Of a stretch of DNA of 48,437 nt, positions 1-8,539 are shown piece after piece (positions within the stretch are counted from its first letter, which is position 1; every line of letters begins with the position of its first letter). This stretch comes from Candidatus Poribacteria bacterium. Its GTDB lineage: Bacteria; Poribacteria; WGA-4E; UBA9662. The position numbers and the translations under genes were made by a program. The notes beneath the pieces are model-generated. The model saw nothing but the letters and a program-made list of their open reading frames with translations. It was not told the origin of the DNA and did no database searches. Where the stretch lies: assembly GCA_002714785.1 (NCBI GenBank), contig PAYP01000104.1, forward strand, positions 28,257 through 76,693, read 5' to 3'.

Positions 1-261
1 AGGTGGCCCATAAAGACCGACAATTCCTTTTTGCAAAAGTGACCGCCAGTTGTAACGGCCAGTTAGTAAGCTATAGCGTGAAGGGGAACATACCGCAGAA
101 CTGGAGTGTGCATCAGTGAACGTCATTCCTTCTCGAGCGAAACGATCAATGTTTGGTGTGTGGATCTTGCCGTTCGGGTTTAGGCAGGAGGCGTCTCCGT
201 ATCCCATATCATCGACAAAAAAATACACAATGTTAGGTTTAGCTGGTTTAGTGGTCGTCAT
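1..261 (-). CDS. Sulfatase, N-terminal part (cut by window edge)
   Basis: Translating the reverse strand from the ATG at 261 gives 87 residues that run off the left edge of the window. The reading starts MTTTKPAKPNIVYFFVDDMG, with the N-terminal metal-binding Asp pair of alkaline-phosphatase-fold sulfatases (residues 17-18). Cys58 sits in C-S-P-S-R, the C-x-P-S-R signature whose Cys is matured to formylglycine. T-G-R-Y (67-70) follows, as in arylsulfatases. A stop codon lies two codons upstream of the ATG, so this start is forced and the catalytic domain begins at once with no signal peptide. That suggests a cytoplasmic enzyme, or one exported by another route. Sulfatases remove sulfate esters from glycans or phenolics; the substrate cannot be read from this fragment. 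No clear ribosome-binding site is seen. The family call is firm and the specificity unknown. Confidence 0.93.
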   Translation of the reverse strand, partial: MTTTKPAKPNIVYFFVDDMGYGDASCLNPNGKIHTPNIDRFAREGMTFTDAHSSSAVCSPSRYSLLTGRYNWRSLLQKGIVGLYGPP

Positions 262-642
262 TTTTTATTAAGAGTAGAAGCAAGGAATCTGATCAACGAA
301 ACAATGCTAGTTTTCTTTTTATTCACTTGCGGAAATTGACAATCGGACAACTTCCACACCCTATCTTTCGCCTTGATTAATTAACCGTTTGTAGACTCAG
401 GTTCTACAAGAAATCCAGCGGACATATCGTTGAGATGCACCAAATCATGAACGTTATTCAATTTAGGGACATGGGTTTTCACCGTTTCTACTTTGACTAA
501 ATTCATTTGGCTTCTTTATTTCTATAAATTTTACTAAAATTGAAGAATTCTGTATACTATTTTCTACTGGTCACTGATCGTAGGTAATCGCGCAGACTAT
601 GTATTGACAATAAATGATAAGGAATCAAAAGCCGACCCAAAA
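262..642. other. Gene-free stretch upstream of the sulfatase
   Basis: AT-rich sequence with stops in all frames and no recognisable gene, RNA or repeat. It must hold the sulfatase promoter (minus strand), but I see no convincing -35/-10 pair. Confidence 0.5.
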
Positions 643-996
643 ATGAAAAACTTATCCATCGTCTAGTTGGCAAATAGAATGATTAGTGAAGGCGAATACG
701 AAATGATATATCTCCATTTATCGAATCAACTTAATCCTACTCAACAAAGAAATCGGCACTTATGGTTAGCCAGACTAACTCTATTTTCCGGGGCCTCTTT
801 GATAATTGCAGCTATCATATAATTCATTGTCTCTAACTGGAAAAGATTAGCATACGGGTACAAAATCGAATTGATTGCTGGGTCTACACTAATAACATAC
901 TTTTTGGCCATTTCGTTCCTGCCTACTGAAATATCACTCCCGGTTGTGTCACAAAAAATAGTTGCTGTGCATACGAATCAATTAGGTGAGTATTGA
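643..996 (+). pseudogene. Decayed DUF2157-like membrane protein gene
   Basis: One reading frame carries coherent membrane-protein sequence broken by two in-frame stops, TAG at 664-666 and TAA at 820-822, and closed by TGA at 994-996. The pieces read L-A-N-R-M-I-S-E-G-E-Y-E-M-I, then A-R-L-T-L-F-S-G-A-S-L-I-I-A-A-I-I, stop, F-I-V-S-N-W-K-R-L. This follows the N-terminal pattern of DUF2157 membrane proteins: a short G-x-I-S-E-x-x-Y helix, an R-x-x-x-x-x-G-A-x-L transmembrane helix, then F-x-A-x-N-W. A second hydrophobic segment follows (Y-K-I-E-L-I-A-G-S-T-L-I-T-Y-F-L-A). Only about 115 codons remain, while full-length members have several more helices, so the 3' part is lost too. Function in intact relatives is unknown. 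The assignment rests on motif resemblance by eye. Confidence 0.55.
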
Positions 997-1216
997 TAGT
1001 TGTTGTTAGCTATGTGATCACACGTTGAACCCGTCCTGAATTTTGGCTTCCCTGAGAAATTTCGGTCCAAGCTGATTAGAGAGTCGATATCTAAAAACTA
1101 GATATTACCTAGACAAATTTTGATTATTAGCCCTTCATGTATTATATCCCTGAAGTTTGGCATGCGAAATGCTGTTCTACTTCTAGTGGTTTTAACAGTT
1201 CAAGGAAAGAATTAAT

Positions 1217-1435
1217 ATGAGTAGTTTGATTATGGCTTCACTATTTTCATCTTCTCGATCTAAAAAAAGAAGAGTGCGCTCAAGGGAAAAAATGGCTGAA
1301 ATCAACTCTTCAATAGCCACATTTACAAAATTAAAAGAGAAAGGATTGATCACAGAGCCAGAGTTTGAATTGCTAAAAAATAAATACCTCAATAGATATC
1401 AGAAGTACCTTGATCGATCACGATTTGGCATTTAG
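1217..1435 (+). CDS. Small basic protein with SHOCT-like C-terminal helix
   Basis: 72 residues. The ATG at 1217 is preceded at seven bases by AAGGAAAG, a good ribosome-binding site, which supports a real gene despite its size. The N-terminus is Ser/Arg/Lys-rich (S-S-S-R-S-K-K-R-R-V-R-S-R). The C-terminal half (residues 32-63) reads I-A-T-F-T-K-L-K-E-K-G-L-I-T-E-P-E-F-E-L-L-K-N-K-Y-L, the L-K-x-L-x-x-x-G-x-I-T-x-x-E-F-x-x-x-K-x-x-L pattern of SHOCT (short C-terminal) domains. SHOCT is usually attached to membrane or PH-like proteins and is thought to mediate oligomerisation. Here it stands almost alone, just downstream of a decayed membrane gene, so it could be a leftover module. Specific role unknown. 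Confidence 0.55.
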   Translation: MSSLIMASLFSSSRSKKRRVRSREKMAEINSSIATFTKLKEKGLITEPEFELLKNKYLNRYQKYLDRSRFGI

Positions 1436-1940
1436 AAGACCACCGAAAATAGCTGAAAAACTAAACAGTTGTGTACAACTAGGACCGTATACGTCTATTA
1501 TTTTATATAAAGTATCAACCTGAAGAAATTTTTTGGATAATCGGATTAACAAGCAATCCATATCCTAATTCGCACTTGCCTCAAGCCAGAATTTGGTATC
1601 TTTTTGTTTGCCTCAACTACCATTGTAACTCTATTTTTCCCATCTACCCCAAAATTGGATTGAAATTGTCTCGTTTTTCATTTGGTTATCTCTTAATGTC
1701 GAATTGTATAACTACTTTTTCTACCTGAAGTACAGTTAATTTTTTAGGTGTCCCTTTTTTGTGGTTGCGTTACTATTTATCTGTTTTCAGAAGCCAACTG
1801 AGTTCTAAATCATTTGGTAATGAAGGTAAGAACATTATTATTTACCCAAGTTAAGAAAAATTTTTCTCAGGAAAAATTTGAAATTGGACTCTATACAAAA
1901 GACAATAACAACCTAAGTACAAAGTAGGTTTGGTTAAAAA
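1436..1940. other. Gene-free stretch, possibly with a decayed membrane gene
   Basis: No intact gene. Around 1571-1739 two adjacent plus frames give hydrophobic, protein-like stretches: G-I-F-L-F-A-S-T-T-I-V-T-L-F-F-P in one frame up to a TGA at 1661, and W-I-E-I-V-S-F-F-I-W-L-S-L-N-V-E-L-Y in the next frame up to a TAA at 1737. This could be the wreck of another small membrane gene, but AT-rich DNA often looks this way. The rest shows nothing. Confidence 0.3.
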
Positions 1941-2912
1941 TTGAAAACAAGAGATGATAGTACAAGAAATGTATCCATTATTGGGACAGGTTTAAGTGCG
2001 ATATTTGCAGCGAGAATAATTCAAGAAAGGTCGGATAGAAAAGTTATTCTTTTTGATAAAGCAAGGGGCGTTGGAGGACGATTGGCGACAAGAAGGTCCG
2101 AAAATGGTAAATTCGATCATGGACTCCAATACTTTGATATTGAATCCATATCAGGCATACCAGAAATTCAAGAATTGATTGAAAAAGAAATAATTACTTC
2201 GATTTCAGGATCTAACCGTTTTTTTACTCCTGGGGGTATGACTAATATTGCAAAATATCTACTACAAAATCATCAAATCAATAAAGAACACAAGCTGACT
2301 TCCATTTCCTCTAGAGACAAAGGTTTTCAAATCAGTTTTGAAAACGGTAAAAATTATGTTTGCGATGATATGATCTTGTCCTCTCCGATCCCACAAACTT
2401 TAGAAATACTAGAGAATAGCCAAGTAGTAGTTAACTCAGACACTTTGGGTAGCTTGAAGAAATTAGCTTATAACATGTGTCTAGTAGTAATGGTCGAAGC
2501 GAATAACAAACTTGAAAAAAGGAACAATGAGCTTGGCTTAAAAGTGGCAAATGGCAAAATTTCGTGGATTGGAGATAACTATGTGAAAAATGTTTCTGAC
2601 ACCATCAATTTTTATACAATTCACTGTTCTCCAGAGTTTAGCTTGGATAATTTTGACAAAAGCAACGACGAGATAAACGAAGCTTTAGACATTGAACTAC
2701 AAGCATATTTCCACGGAGGATATAGAATCTTGTCCAATCACAAGTGGCGATATTCGATACCCAAATCCTTTTACCAACGCGATACATCCTTGGTTCTGCA
2801 GTCCGATGGCTTTTTGGGATTGTGTGGAGATATTTTTACCAACGGTAGATTTGATGGGGCAATCCAATCGGGAATATCAATCGCTGAAAAGTATTTAACA
2901 TATGATTTTTAG
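1941..2912 (+). CDS. FAD-dependent oxidoreductase, renalase-like amine-oxidase fold
   Basis: 323 residues, close to renalase-type flavoproteins. The N-terminus carries the dinucleotide-binding loop V-S-I-I-G-T-G-L-S-A (residues 11-20). D-K-A-R-G-V-G-G-R-L-A-T-R-R follows at about 39-52, the family's FAD ribose/diphosphate contact, then F-D-H-G-L-Q-Y-F. The C-terminal C-G-D-I-F-T-N-G-R-F-D-G-A-I-Q-S-G is the second FAD contact. Relatives oxidise dihydronicotinamide isomers or amines; the substrate here is unknown. There is no signal peptide. The start is TTG at 1941: a stop lies at 1935-1937 and no in-frame ATG precedes the glycine loop. Only a weak AGTAGG-like site is upstream. It stands alone and converges with the PhyH gene ending at 3132. 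Confidence 0.85.
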   Translation: MKTRDDSTRNVSIIGTGLSAIFAARIIQERSDRKVILFDKARGVGGRLATRRSENGKFDHGLQYFDIESISGIPEIQELIEKEIITSISGSNRFFTPGGMTNIAKYLLQNHQINKEHKLTSISSRDKGFQISFENGKNYVCDDMILSSPIPQTLEILENSQVVVNSDTLGSLKKLAYNMCLVVMVEANNKLEKRNNELGLKVANGKISWIGDNYVKNVSDTINFYTIHCSPEFSLDNFDKSNDEINEALDIELQAYFHGGYRILSNHKWRYSIPKSFYQRDTSLVLQSDGFLGLCGDIFTNGRFDGAIQSGISIAEKYLTYDF

Positions 2913-2963
2913 ATCAACTTATAAAACCTAATCAACTATTTGGCCACCATTGGATTAGTTCAC

Positions 2964-2980
2964 AACCAAACTTATTGGTT
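2964..2980. terminator. Small hairpin between convergent genes
   Basis: AACCAA, loop ACTTA, TTGGTT: a perfect six-base stem lying between the convergent genes that end at 2912 and 3132. There is no T-tract after it, so a terminator role is only a guess from its position. Confidence 0.25.
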
Positions 2981-3131
2981 ATGTCGATCTTAGATCAAAC
3001 TGACTTCTACTGAAATTCTCTAAAGTTTGATTTTCTTGGTAGAATTGGTCTAAAATCCTGAATGGCTTAGCAAGCGTAACTCCTAAGGTGTGCCAATTAC
3101 ATTGAGCAAACGTCAGTAGTATGGACGTTCT

Positions 3132-3983
3132 CTAAATTAACCGCTCATCTGGAAATCTATTATACTCCATCGGTATAGTATCACCAGAGTAATTGGGAAT
3201 AACTTCCAAAATTTCAGAAAGCGCAGATTCTGGCCATTTTCCATGCTTCCTATGGAATTGCTGATAGATCCAACTTTTTGTCCTTGGATGAAGGTCATCA
3301 AAATGTGGGTGATACCAGATCGTAATTACGGTTCGGCGTTCATCTGATTGGTTTTCGTGTGTTGCATGAAACATACGTGCATCTCCAATCACTACATCTC
3401 CAGCATACATAGGTAGATCTTTTTCTCCCTCGTAATCCAAAAATCTAGGATCGTTGAGATTTTTCATATCGTTGATTTCTGGTGTGTGCGCCTCGCCCAT
3501 TTCGTGCAGTATATGTCTCTTTCGATGAGTCCCCGGTAAAATTCTTAAGCATCCATTTTCTCTACTAGTGTCTTCCATGTAGTACATTAAAAAGATCATG
3601 GGGGCAATTTCACTGTATGACCTTGGGTCATCCCACATTAGGCAATCCTGATGCCAATAGAGACGAGGTCCTCCTGGTGGCTTACTGATTATAACAGCTT
3701 TCCAGAAAGCACAATCATTCAATCCCATCTGATTTAATGATTGTAAGACAACAGGGTTACCGACTATTCCGGACAGTTCCGGATAATCATCCGAGTCCAC
3801 CATCAAACCAGGAGACTGATTTTTATTTGACTGTAAGTCTGCGTGCTTGGTAATCGCTTCATAGACACAGTCCCTTGTACGGCTAAGTAGCTCATTACTT
3901 ACCACATCCTTCAGGATACAATAACCTTCGTTTTGTAACTGTTCGCGACTGGAAGGCAACATCTGATTTTTTTTATAATTCAT
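3132..3983 (-). CDS. Phytanoyl-CoA dioxygenase (PhyH) family protein
   Basis: 283 residues. A predicted Fe(II)/2-oxoglutarate oxygenase with a complete facial triad: H111-Q-D113 in L-Y-W-H-Q-D-C, and distal His206 in M-F-H-A-T-H. Arg217 follows (D-E-R-R-T) and is the expected 2-oxoglutarate carboxylate contact. N-G-C-L-R-I-L-P-G-T-H-R (143-154) is the usual mid-domain strand and turn of PhyH proteins. Such enzymes hydroxylate lipids, amino-acid derivatives or secondary metabolites; the substrate here cannot be inferred. No signal peptide, so cytoplasmic. The ATG at 3983 has AGGGA eight bases upstream. Its promoter lies in the 640-base gap shared with the divergent desaturase gene, so the two may be co-regulated. 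One of eight PhyH loci in the window. Confidence 0.92.
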   Translation of the reverse strand: MNYKKNQMLPSSREQLQNEGYCILKDVVSNELLSRTRDCVYEAITKHADLQSNKNQSPGLMVDSDDYPELSGIVGNPVVLQSLNQMGLNDCAFWKAVIISKPPGGPRLYWHQDCLMWDDPRSYSEIAPMIFLMYYMEDTSRENGCLRILPGTHRKRHILHEMGEAHTPEINDMKNLNDPRFLDYEGEKDLPMYAGDVVIGDARMFHATHENQSDERRTVITIWYHPHFDDLHPRTKSWIYQQFHRKHGKWPESALSEILEVIPNYSGDTIPMEYNRFPDERLI

Positions 3984-4171
3984 TAGTCGGATCCCTAATC
4001 AAGAAAAAATACCAAGTACAAGAGTCGAGATTACTATTTTAGTCTGAATGAAATTTAAGGACAACCTAATATATTAGCTATACAAGCACTTTTGTAGAAG
4101 AGGTCACCAATTCAACATCTATTTGATCATTAGGGGTTATTTGTCCCTCTTAAGTACCTACCACATTTATG

Positions 4172-4190
4172 AGCACATACATGTAGTGCT
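4172..4190. promoter_or_regulatory. Inverted repeat with TACATGTA core
   Basis: AGCAC and GTGCT arms flank a region containing the perfect palindrome TACATGTA (4178-4185). It sits in the divergent promoter region, so it could be a transcription-factor site. No regulator gene is nearby; the assignment rests on symmetry and position only. Confidence 0.3.
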
Positions 4191-4549
4191 ACATTGTCTA
4201 CTTTGTGATTATGTAAGGCTATATTGATTTCAAAAAGCGCAAACTGGACGCGAGTTTATTGGGTTATGGAATTCTTAATTATTTACTTTTCTTTTTTATA
4301 CAAAATACTACGTGTAAATGAAAAATTATTGCCAAACAAGTAACAGGGATCATCCAAAATTTAAATGAAGAATTTCCCTGAAGGTACCTTGTACATAGAG
4401 ATTTCAGGTCTTTTACATTTAGTTATATTTAGAAAATGAAACTATCAGTTGATTTTTAACAAAAATTCTAGATTCATCAAGTTGAGAGTTCAACAGTTGC
4501 ACATATTCAATTTCCTTTTTACGACTAAACTTAAAAGTAGGAAAAGTTT

Positions 4550-4582
4550 GCTTACCTATATAAGTTGACCAATTTGGTAAGC
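4550..4582. promoter_or_regulatory. Inverted repeat GCTTACC / GGTAAGC upstream of desaturase
   Basis: A perfect seven-base inverted repeat (4550-4556 and 4576-4582) with a 19-base spacer, ending 41 bases before the desaturase ATG. A TTGACC lies inside the spacer and a TATGAT just after the right arm, but they are too close together to be one standard promoter. Position and symmetry suggest an operator or a 5' leader hairpin. Confidence 0.3.
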
Positions 4583-4623
4583 TATGATAGGTTCTGGGCT
4601 GAGATTTATATGGTGGTAACCAA

Positions 4624-5775
4624 ATGGAAAAAAACTATCATTCTCTATCTGAAGTTAGAAAAGAACTGCGCGTCGATTGGTATAGATGTCCTATAGAATC
4701 CGCAACATTGCGTGAATTATCAAAAAGAAGTGATTTGCAAGGTTGGTTTCAAGCTGGTGGACACCTTACTTTATTCATATTTACTGCAACGTTATCTTAT
4801 TACTTCTGGCAACTCAAAAACTGGCCTATTCTAGTGATTACAATTTTTGCACATGGAACCATTGGAAGTTTTTTTAGTGGTGTTGCACCACATGAATTAG
4901 GACACGGTACTGTTTTTAAAACTAAGTGGTTGAATAAGTTTTTTATGTATCTTTTCAGCCTCCTAAGTTGGTGGGATCCTTTTGACTATGCTACCAGCCA
5001 TACTTATCATCATAGATATACACAATATGTAGATGGTGATCGCGAAAATGTTTTCCCTCTCGAACCAAATGTGGGAATTAGTTTTTTGTTTCAAATTTTC
5101 ACTATAAATATCTTTTCTAGACCTGGTCGGTCATTTGGAAAGGGCGGCTTAATTTACACGATTTATTTAACTTTTAGATCTGCGATGGGCAAAGTTGGAT
5201 CGGTCCAAATTCCTAGCCAAGAATGGTTACAAGCTTTACATAATGATCAACCCAGACAACATCGAAAATCAGTTTGGTGGTCAAGGGTGCAACTTATATT
5301 TCATGGATCTATTTTGGTCTATTCAATTTTAACGAAGCAGTGGATATTCTTATTTTTGCTAAATTTTTTCTCGTTCACAGCTAATTGGTTAGGATATTTT
5401 GTTGGCATGACACAACATTGTGGGTTACAAGGCAATGTGTCAGACTTCCGTAAATGTGTTCGTTCTATTAGAATCAACCCTGTTATATCTTTCTTATACT
5501 GGCGGATGAATTGGCACACGGAGCATCATATGTATGCGGGGGTTCCTTGTTATAATTTGAAAAAATTATCCCAGATTATTGCCGACGATATGCCTCAACC
5601 GAGAACATTATTGGATGCATGGCGTGAAATGTTAGAAATCCAGAAAAAGCAAATGGAGGATCCGACTTATCAATTTGATACCCCCCTACCAGCGTCAGCG
5701 AATCAAAAGTCAATAAAAAATTCGGATGAGCTAGCTGACTCAATTGGCGAGTTAGCACCTGCAGGTTTGGAGTAG
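4624..5775 (+). CDS. Membrane fatty acid desaturase family protein
   Basis: 383 residues with the three histidine clusters of integral-membrane di-iron desaturases and hydroxylases: H90-E-L-G-H94, H126-T-Y-H-H130 and H298-T-E-H-H302, plus an extra ligand-like His265 (M-T-Q-H-C). Hydrophobic segments at about 46-88 and 236-262 give the expected two hairpin pairs of transmembrane helices, with His clusters on the cytoplasmic side. N-W-H-T-E-H-H-M-Y-A-G-V-P-C-Y-N-L is the typical ending of acyl desaturases. The family uses O2 and an electron carrier to desaturate or hydroxylate acyl chains; whether the substrate is acyl-lipid, acyl-CoA or another hydrocarbon is open. The last 50 residues are a polar tail. 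The ribosome-binding site is weak (GGTGG). Divergent from a PhyH gene. Confidence 0.9.
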   Translation: MEKNYHSLSEVRKELRVDWYRCPIESATLRELSKRSDLQGWFQAGGHLTLFIFTATLSYYFWQLKNWPILVITIFAHGTIGSFFSGVAPHELGHGTVFKTKWLNKFFMYLFSLLSWWDPFDYATSHTYHHRYTQYVDGDRENVFPLEPNVGISFLFQIFTINIFSRPGRSFGKGGLIYTIYLTFRSAMGKVGSVQIPSQEWLQALHNDQPRQHRKSVWWSRVQLIFHGSILVYSILTKQWIFLFLLNFFSFTANWLGYFVGMTQHCGLQGNVSDFRKCVRSIRINPVISFLYWRMNWHTEHHMYAGVPCYNLKKLSQIIADDMPQPRTLLDAWREMLEIQKKQMEDPTYQFDTPLPASANQKSIKNSDELADSIGELAPAGLE

Positions 5776-6376
5776 ATTGATCCGATTGAAAATGATCAGC
5801 TAAATCAAAATTTTTATCAGTTCCAATGGTTATTCATGAGTTGACTCTCTGCCTCAAAAAACCTCAACTCTTACTTGCATAAAAGGATTCAGGTAATTTA
5901 TGACCCTTATCTAAGTTGGGGACCACAAAACGATAGAGGCGTTTTCTGAGTATGTTGATAACACTAGAAACCTAGACGAAAGTAGTACGTAAATTAGAAA
6001 GTTAAAGACCAGGAAACATAATGCCGACCAGACTCTGGATTTAATACTGAGAAACCAACAATTGATAATTCAGAAATTGAATAAGATTAAGAATTCGGAT
6101 TTTGGATTTTGGATTTTTGTTTGATATTTTGATTTATGGACTATTGGCAGTTTCGAAAATTCAGATCCGAAAACGGTAGATTTAGAAATGTAAAATAAAC
6201 CTATACTTAAGGTTGTTATTGATGGATTTGATTTGCCGAATTTTAATTGTTGATTTTATACCAAAAGAAATAAGGATGGTGTGAAATATTTTATTAGCAA
6301 TAATACTGGAAAACGGTTAGACGAAAAGAAAATTTCTAGCGATAACAAAATTCAGTTGAGTATTTGAGGGGAATAT
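5776..6376. other. Gene-free stretch
   Basis: 601 bases with no coding signal on either strand, very AT-rich, with a short heptamer tandem repeat at 6097-6117. It precedes the broken PhyH gene. Confidence 0.5.
6097..6117. repeat. Three tandem copies of GGATTTT
   Basis: Three perfect heptamers in a row (6097-6103, 6104-6110, 6111-6117). Likely replication slippage in AT-rich DNA; no function is suggested. Confidence 0.6.
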
Positions 6377-7147
6377 ATGCTTTCATCGAAACAACTAGCT
6401 CAATATGATCAAGATGGGGGTCTGCTGGTATCAGGGTTGATTCCAGAAGACACGTTGGCCAATGCGGAAGCCACGATGTGGTCCGTACTCGGGATGGACC
6501 GGAATGATCCTACTTCGTGGTCTCCTCTTCCAGAAGAAGCAGATGGGTTAATAACAAACACCAACCGAGGTTTAGTTGAACATTTCGGACTTTAATCCCC
6601 TGAGTTATTGGCCTGTTGCACGCCTGCGTTTTACAAAGTGCAAGAACAGTTGGCCCAGAAAAATCTAGGCGCATTTCACTGTCAAAATTCACAAGCAGAA
6701 GCAATCTGGACACTCAGTGTATTTCCGATTTCGAATGACTGGGATTATATCAATGGGCATGTTGATGGTGGATTCCGACCTACTAAGGTTTTTCCCGGAT
6801 CATTCCGTGTTTCCTCGCTGACCTATCTCGATTCTGGTGTTGCGCAAGGTGGTGGAACTTTGATTTGGCCAGGGTCGCACCGGAAACTCCTTCAGGAGGC
6901 AATGCAAGACCCTGATCGGTATCATCTTCTGACAAATTTTAAGAACCCGCAACAAAGATTCGGTCTGGGAGAGCCCATCGAATTGATACCAGACCGAGGG
7001 GATGTACTATTTTTTCATTATTTGTTAGTTCACTCCGGATCCCTCAATACAAGCAACAAACCGCGTTTTGCACTCCGGTTGATGTGCGCATGTGAAACAT
7101 GTCGCGTGTGGGAAAAACATGGTAAGTGGAATGTCCGGATGCCCTGA
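6377..7147 (+). pseudogene. PhyH family gene broken by an in-frame TAA
   Basis: The frame opening at ATG 6377 (after a GAGGGG-like site) gives 72 residues with the N-terminal helix of a PhyH protein. It then hits TAA at 6593-6595 and continues in the same frame as S-P-E-L-L-A-C-C-T-P-A-F up to TGA at 7145-7147. The downstream part holds the catalytic motifs: H-V-D in N-G-H-V-D-G-G-F, L-I-W-P-G-S-H-R-K, and distal His in L-L-V-H-S-G-S-L-N with a following Arg (K-P-R-F-A-L-R). The break is a single nonsense change, not a frameshift. Even past the TGA the frame stays open for 45 codons, to 7285, with reasonable composition, so the C-terminus may be truncated too. Restart at TTG 6608 would give a 179-residue protein lacking the N-terminal helices, probably non-functional. 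Confidence 0.75.
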
Positions 7148-7543
7148 TCTGATTTCATTATGACCTTTAAAAATTTATTGCTTGACCAAGTTGACAATGT
7201 AAAACGTGGAGTTAACATGGATAATTGGGGCAAGATTGTTGATGAGGATCCACCTCATGACTATAATTGTCAGAGATTTGATTGAAGGTATCTTCATATT
7301 TCCGTCTTATCCATCTGCAGTAGTAGAGGTGCGTATGAGTTCGGTTATGCTGAATTAAATTGAAAAAACATTGCATCGCAATTTCTATCTGGAAATATAT
7401 AAAAGTAGTCAGGTATCTGGTAAATCTGTCTGGGAGATAATTTTCACGATTTCCACTTTTGGATCTTGGCAGAATCCAACATACTGAAGCAGGTAAAAAT
7501 AAGTTATTTGAAAGATAAATATCAGGATTGAGGAGTAAAGTAG
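7148..7543. other. Intergenic stretch with possible 3' extension of the broken PhyH
   Basis: The first 138 bases stay open in the frame of the preceding PhyH pseudogene and include a 41-codon ORF (7160-7285) without a ribosome-binding site. It is best read as decayed coding sequence. The rest shows no gene, and the AKR promoter presumably lies here. Confidence 0.35.
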
Positions 7544-8539
7544 ATGTCTGTTTACATTGCCGATTCTAGTCGATATGGGACAATGCAGTACCGTCGATGT
7601 GGTCGAAGTGGCATCAAGTTGCCTTTAATTTCGCTAGGTTTATGGCAGAATTTTGGGGGTTATGACCCCATTGAAACCAGCCGATCGATTTTGCATAGAG
7701 CTTTTGATTTGGGAATTACTCATTTCGATCTCGCGAACAATTACGGCCCGCCCTACGGTTCTGCCGAAGCAAATTTCGGTAAGATTCTGAATGATGATTT
7801 TTTGGCCTACAGAGATGAAATGATTATTTCAACTAAAGCGGGTTTTGATATGTGGCCCGGCCCCTATGGTAATTGGGGATCTCGTAAATACTTAGTGGCA
7901 AGTTTAGATCAAAGTTTACAAAGGATGGAACTCGATTATGTTGATATTTTCTATCACCATCGGCCTGATCCTGAAACTCCTCTAGAAGAGACCATGTCTG
8001 CCTTAGATAGCATTGTTCGGTCAGGCAAAGCATTATACGTGGGTATTTCAAATTACTATTCTACTGAATTGACCCAAAAGGCGAGCCAAATTCTAAAGGA
8101 ACTTGGAACACCGTGCCTGATTCACCAACCACGCTATAATCTAATGGACCGACGAATTGAAAATGGTCTGTTAAAAACTTTAGAAAATGAGGGGATTGGT
8201 TGTATCCCTTTTTCAGTTCTCAATCAAGGGATTTTGAGCAATAAGTATCTGGGACAAATCCCTGAAGGATCCAGAATAGCTAAAGCCCATACACCGATGG
8301 AGAAAAACAACCTAACAGATCATCTAATGCAAAAAATAAGCTATTTGAACAAGATCGCACTTGAACGGGGACAATCCTTAGCTCAAATGGCATTGGCCTG
8401 GGTACTACGAAATGAGTCAGTAACGACTGCTCTATGTGGGGTCAGCCAGCCAAAACAAATTGAAGACAATGTTGAAGCTCTAAATCATCTAGAATTTGAT
8501 TCTGATGAGTTAGCAGAAATTGATCAAATCGTATCTTAA
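7544..8539 (+). CDS. Aldo/keto reductase, YghZ/Gpr-like
   Basis: 331 residues, near the 346 of Escherichia coli YghZ (L-glyceraldehyde-3-phosphate reductase). The opening M-Q-Y-R-R-C-G-R-S-G-I-K-L-P-L-I-S-L-G-L-W is typical of this subgroup. The catalytic tetrad is visible: Asp62, Tyr67 (F-D-L-A-N-N-Y-G-P-P-Y-G), Lys98 (S-T-K-A-G) and His138 or His139 (F-Y-H-H-R). The C-terminal A-L-C-G-V-S-Q-P-K-Q-I-E-D-N is the NADPH-binding region. Soluble and cytoplasmic. It reduces small aldehydes such as methylglyoxal or triose aldehydes in relatives; the actual substrate here is not determined. GAGGAG lies eight bases before the ATG. A single-gene unit. Confidence 0.93.
   Translation: MSVYIADSSRYGTMQYRRCGRSGIKLPLISLGLWQNFGGYDPIETSRSILHRAFDLGITHFDLANNYGPPYGSAEANFGKILNDDFLAYRDEMIISTKAGFDMWPGPYGNWGSRKYLVASLDQSLQRMELDYVDIFYHHRPDPETPLEETMSALDSIVRSGKALYVGISNYYSTELTQKASQILKELGTPCLIHQPRYNLMDRRIENGLLKTLENEGIGCIPFSVLNQGILSNKYLGQIPEGSRIAKAHTPMEKNNLTDHLMQKISYLNKIALERGQSLAQMALAWVLRNESVTTALCGVSQPKQIEDNVEALNHLEFDSDELAEIDQIVS

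Larger units (their letters stand above)
3984..4623. other. Divergent intergenic region (PhyH / desaturase)
   Basis: 640 bases with no gene between divergently transcribed PhyH and desaturase genes, so it must carry both promoters. It contains two inverted repeats, listed separately at 4172-4190 and 4550-4582. Otherwise only AT-rich sequence. Confidence 0.5.

Noticed and set aside
1192-1392. 66-codon minus-strand ORF
   Set aside because: Lies antisense to the SHOCT-like gene, which has the ribosome-binding site and a recognisable motif.
6097-6117. GGATTTT triplication as a CRISPR or origin iteron
   Set aside because: Only three contiguous heptamers with no spacers, no dnaA/rep gene and no further copies nearby; slippage is sufficient.
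6593-7147. Stop-codon reassignment to explain in-frame stops
   Set aside because: The interrupted genes carry TAA, TAG and TGA alike, and intact genes in the window end with normal stops, so a changed genetic code does not fit.
7160-7285. 41-codon ORF as an independent small gene
   Set aside because: No ribosome-binding site and exactly in frame with the preceding PhyH pseudogene, so it is more likely its decayed 3' end.
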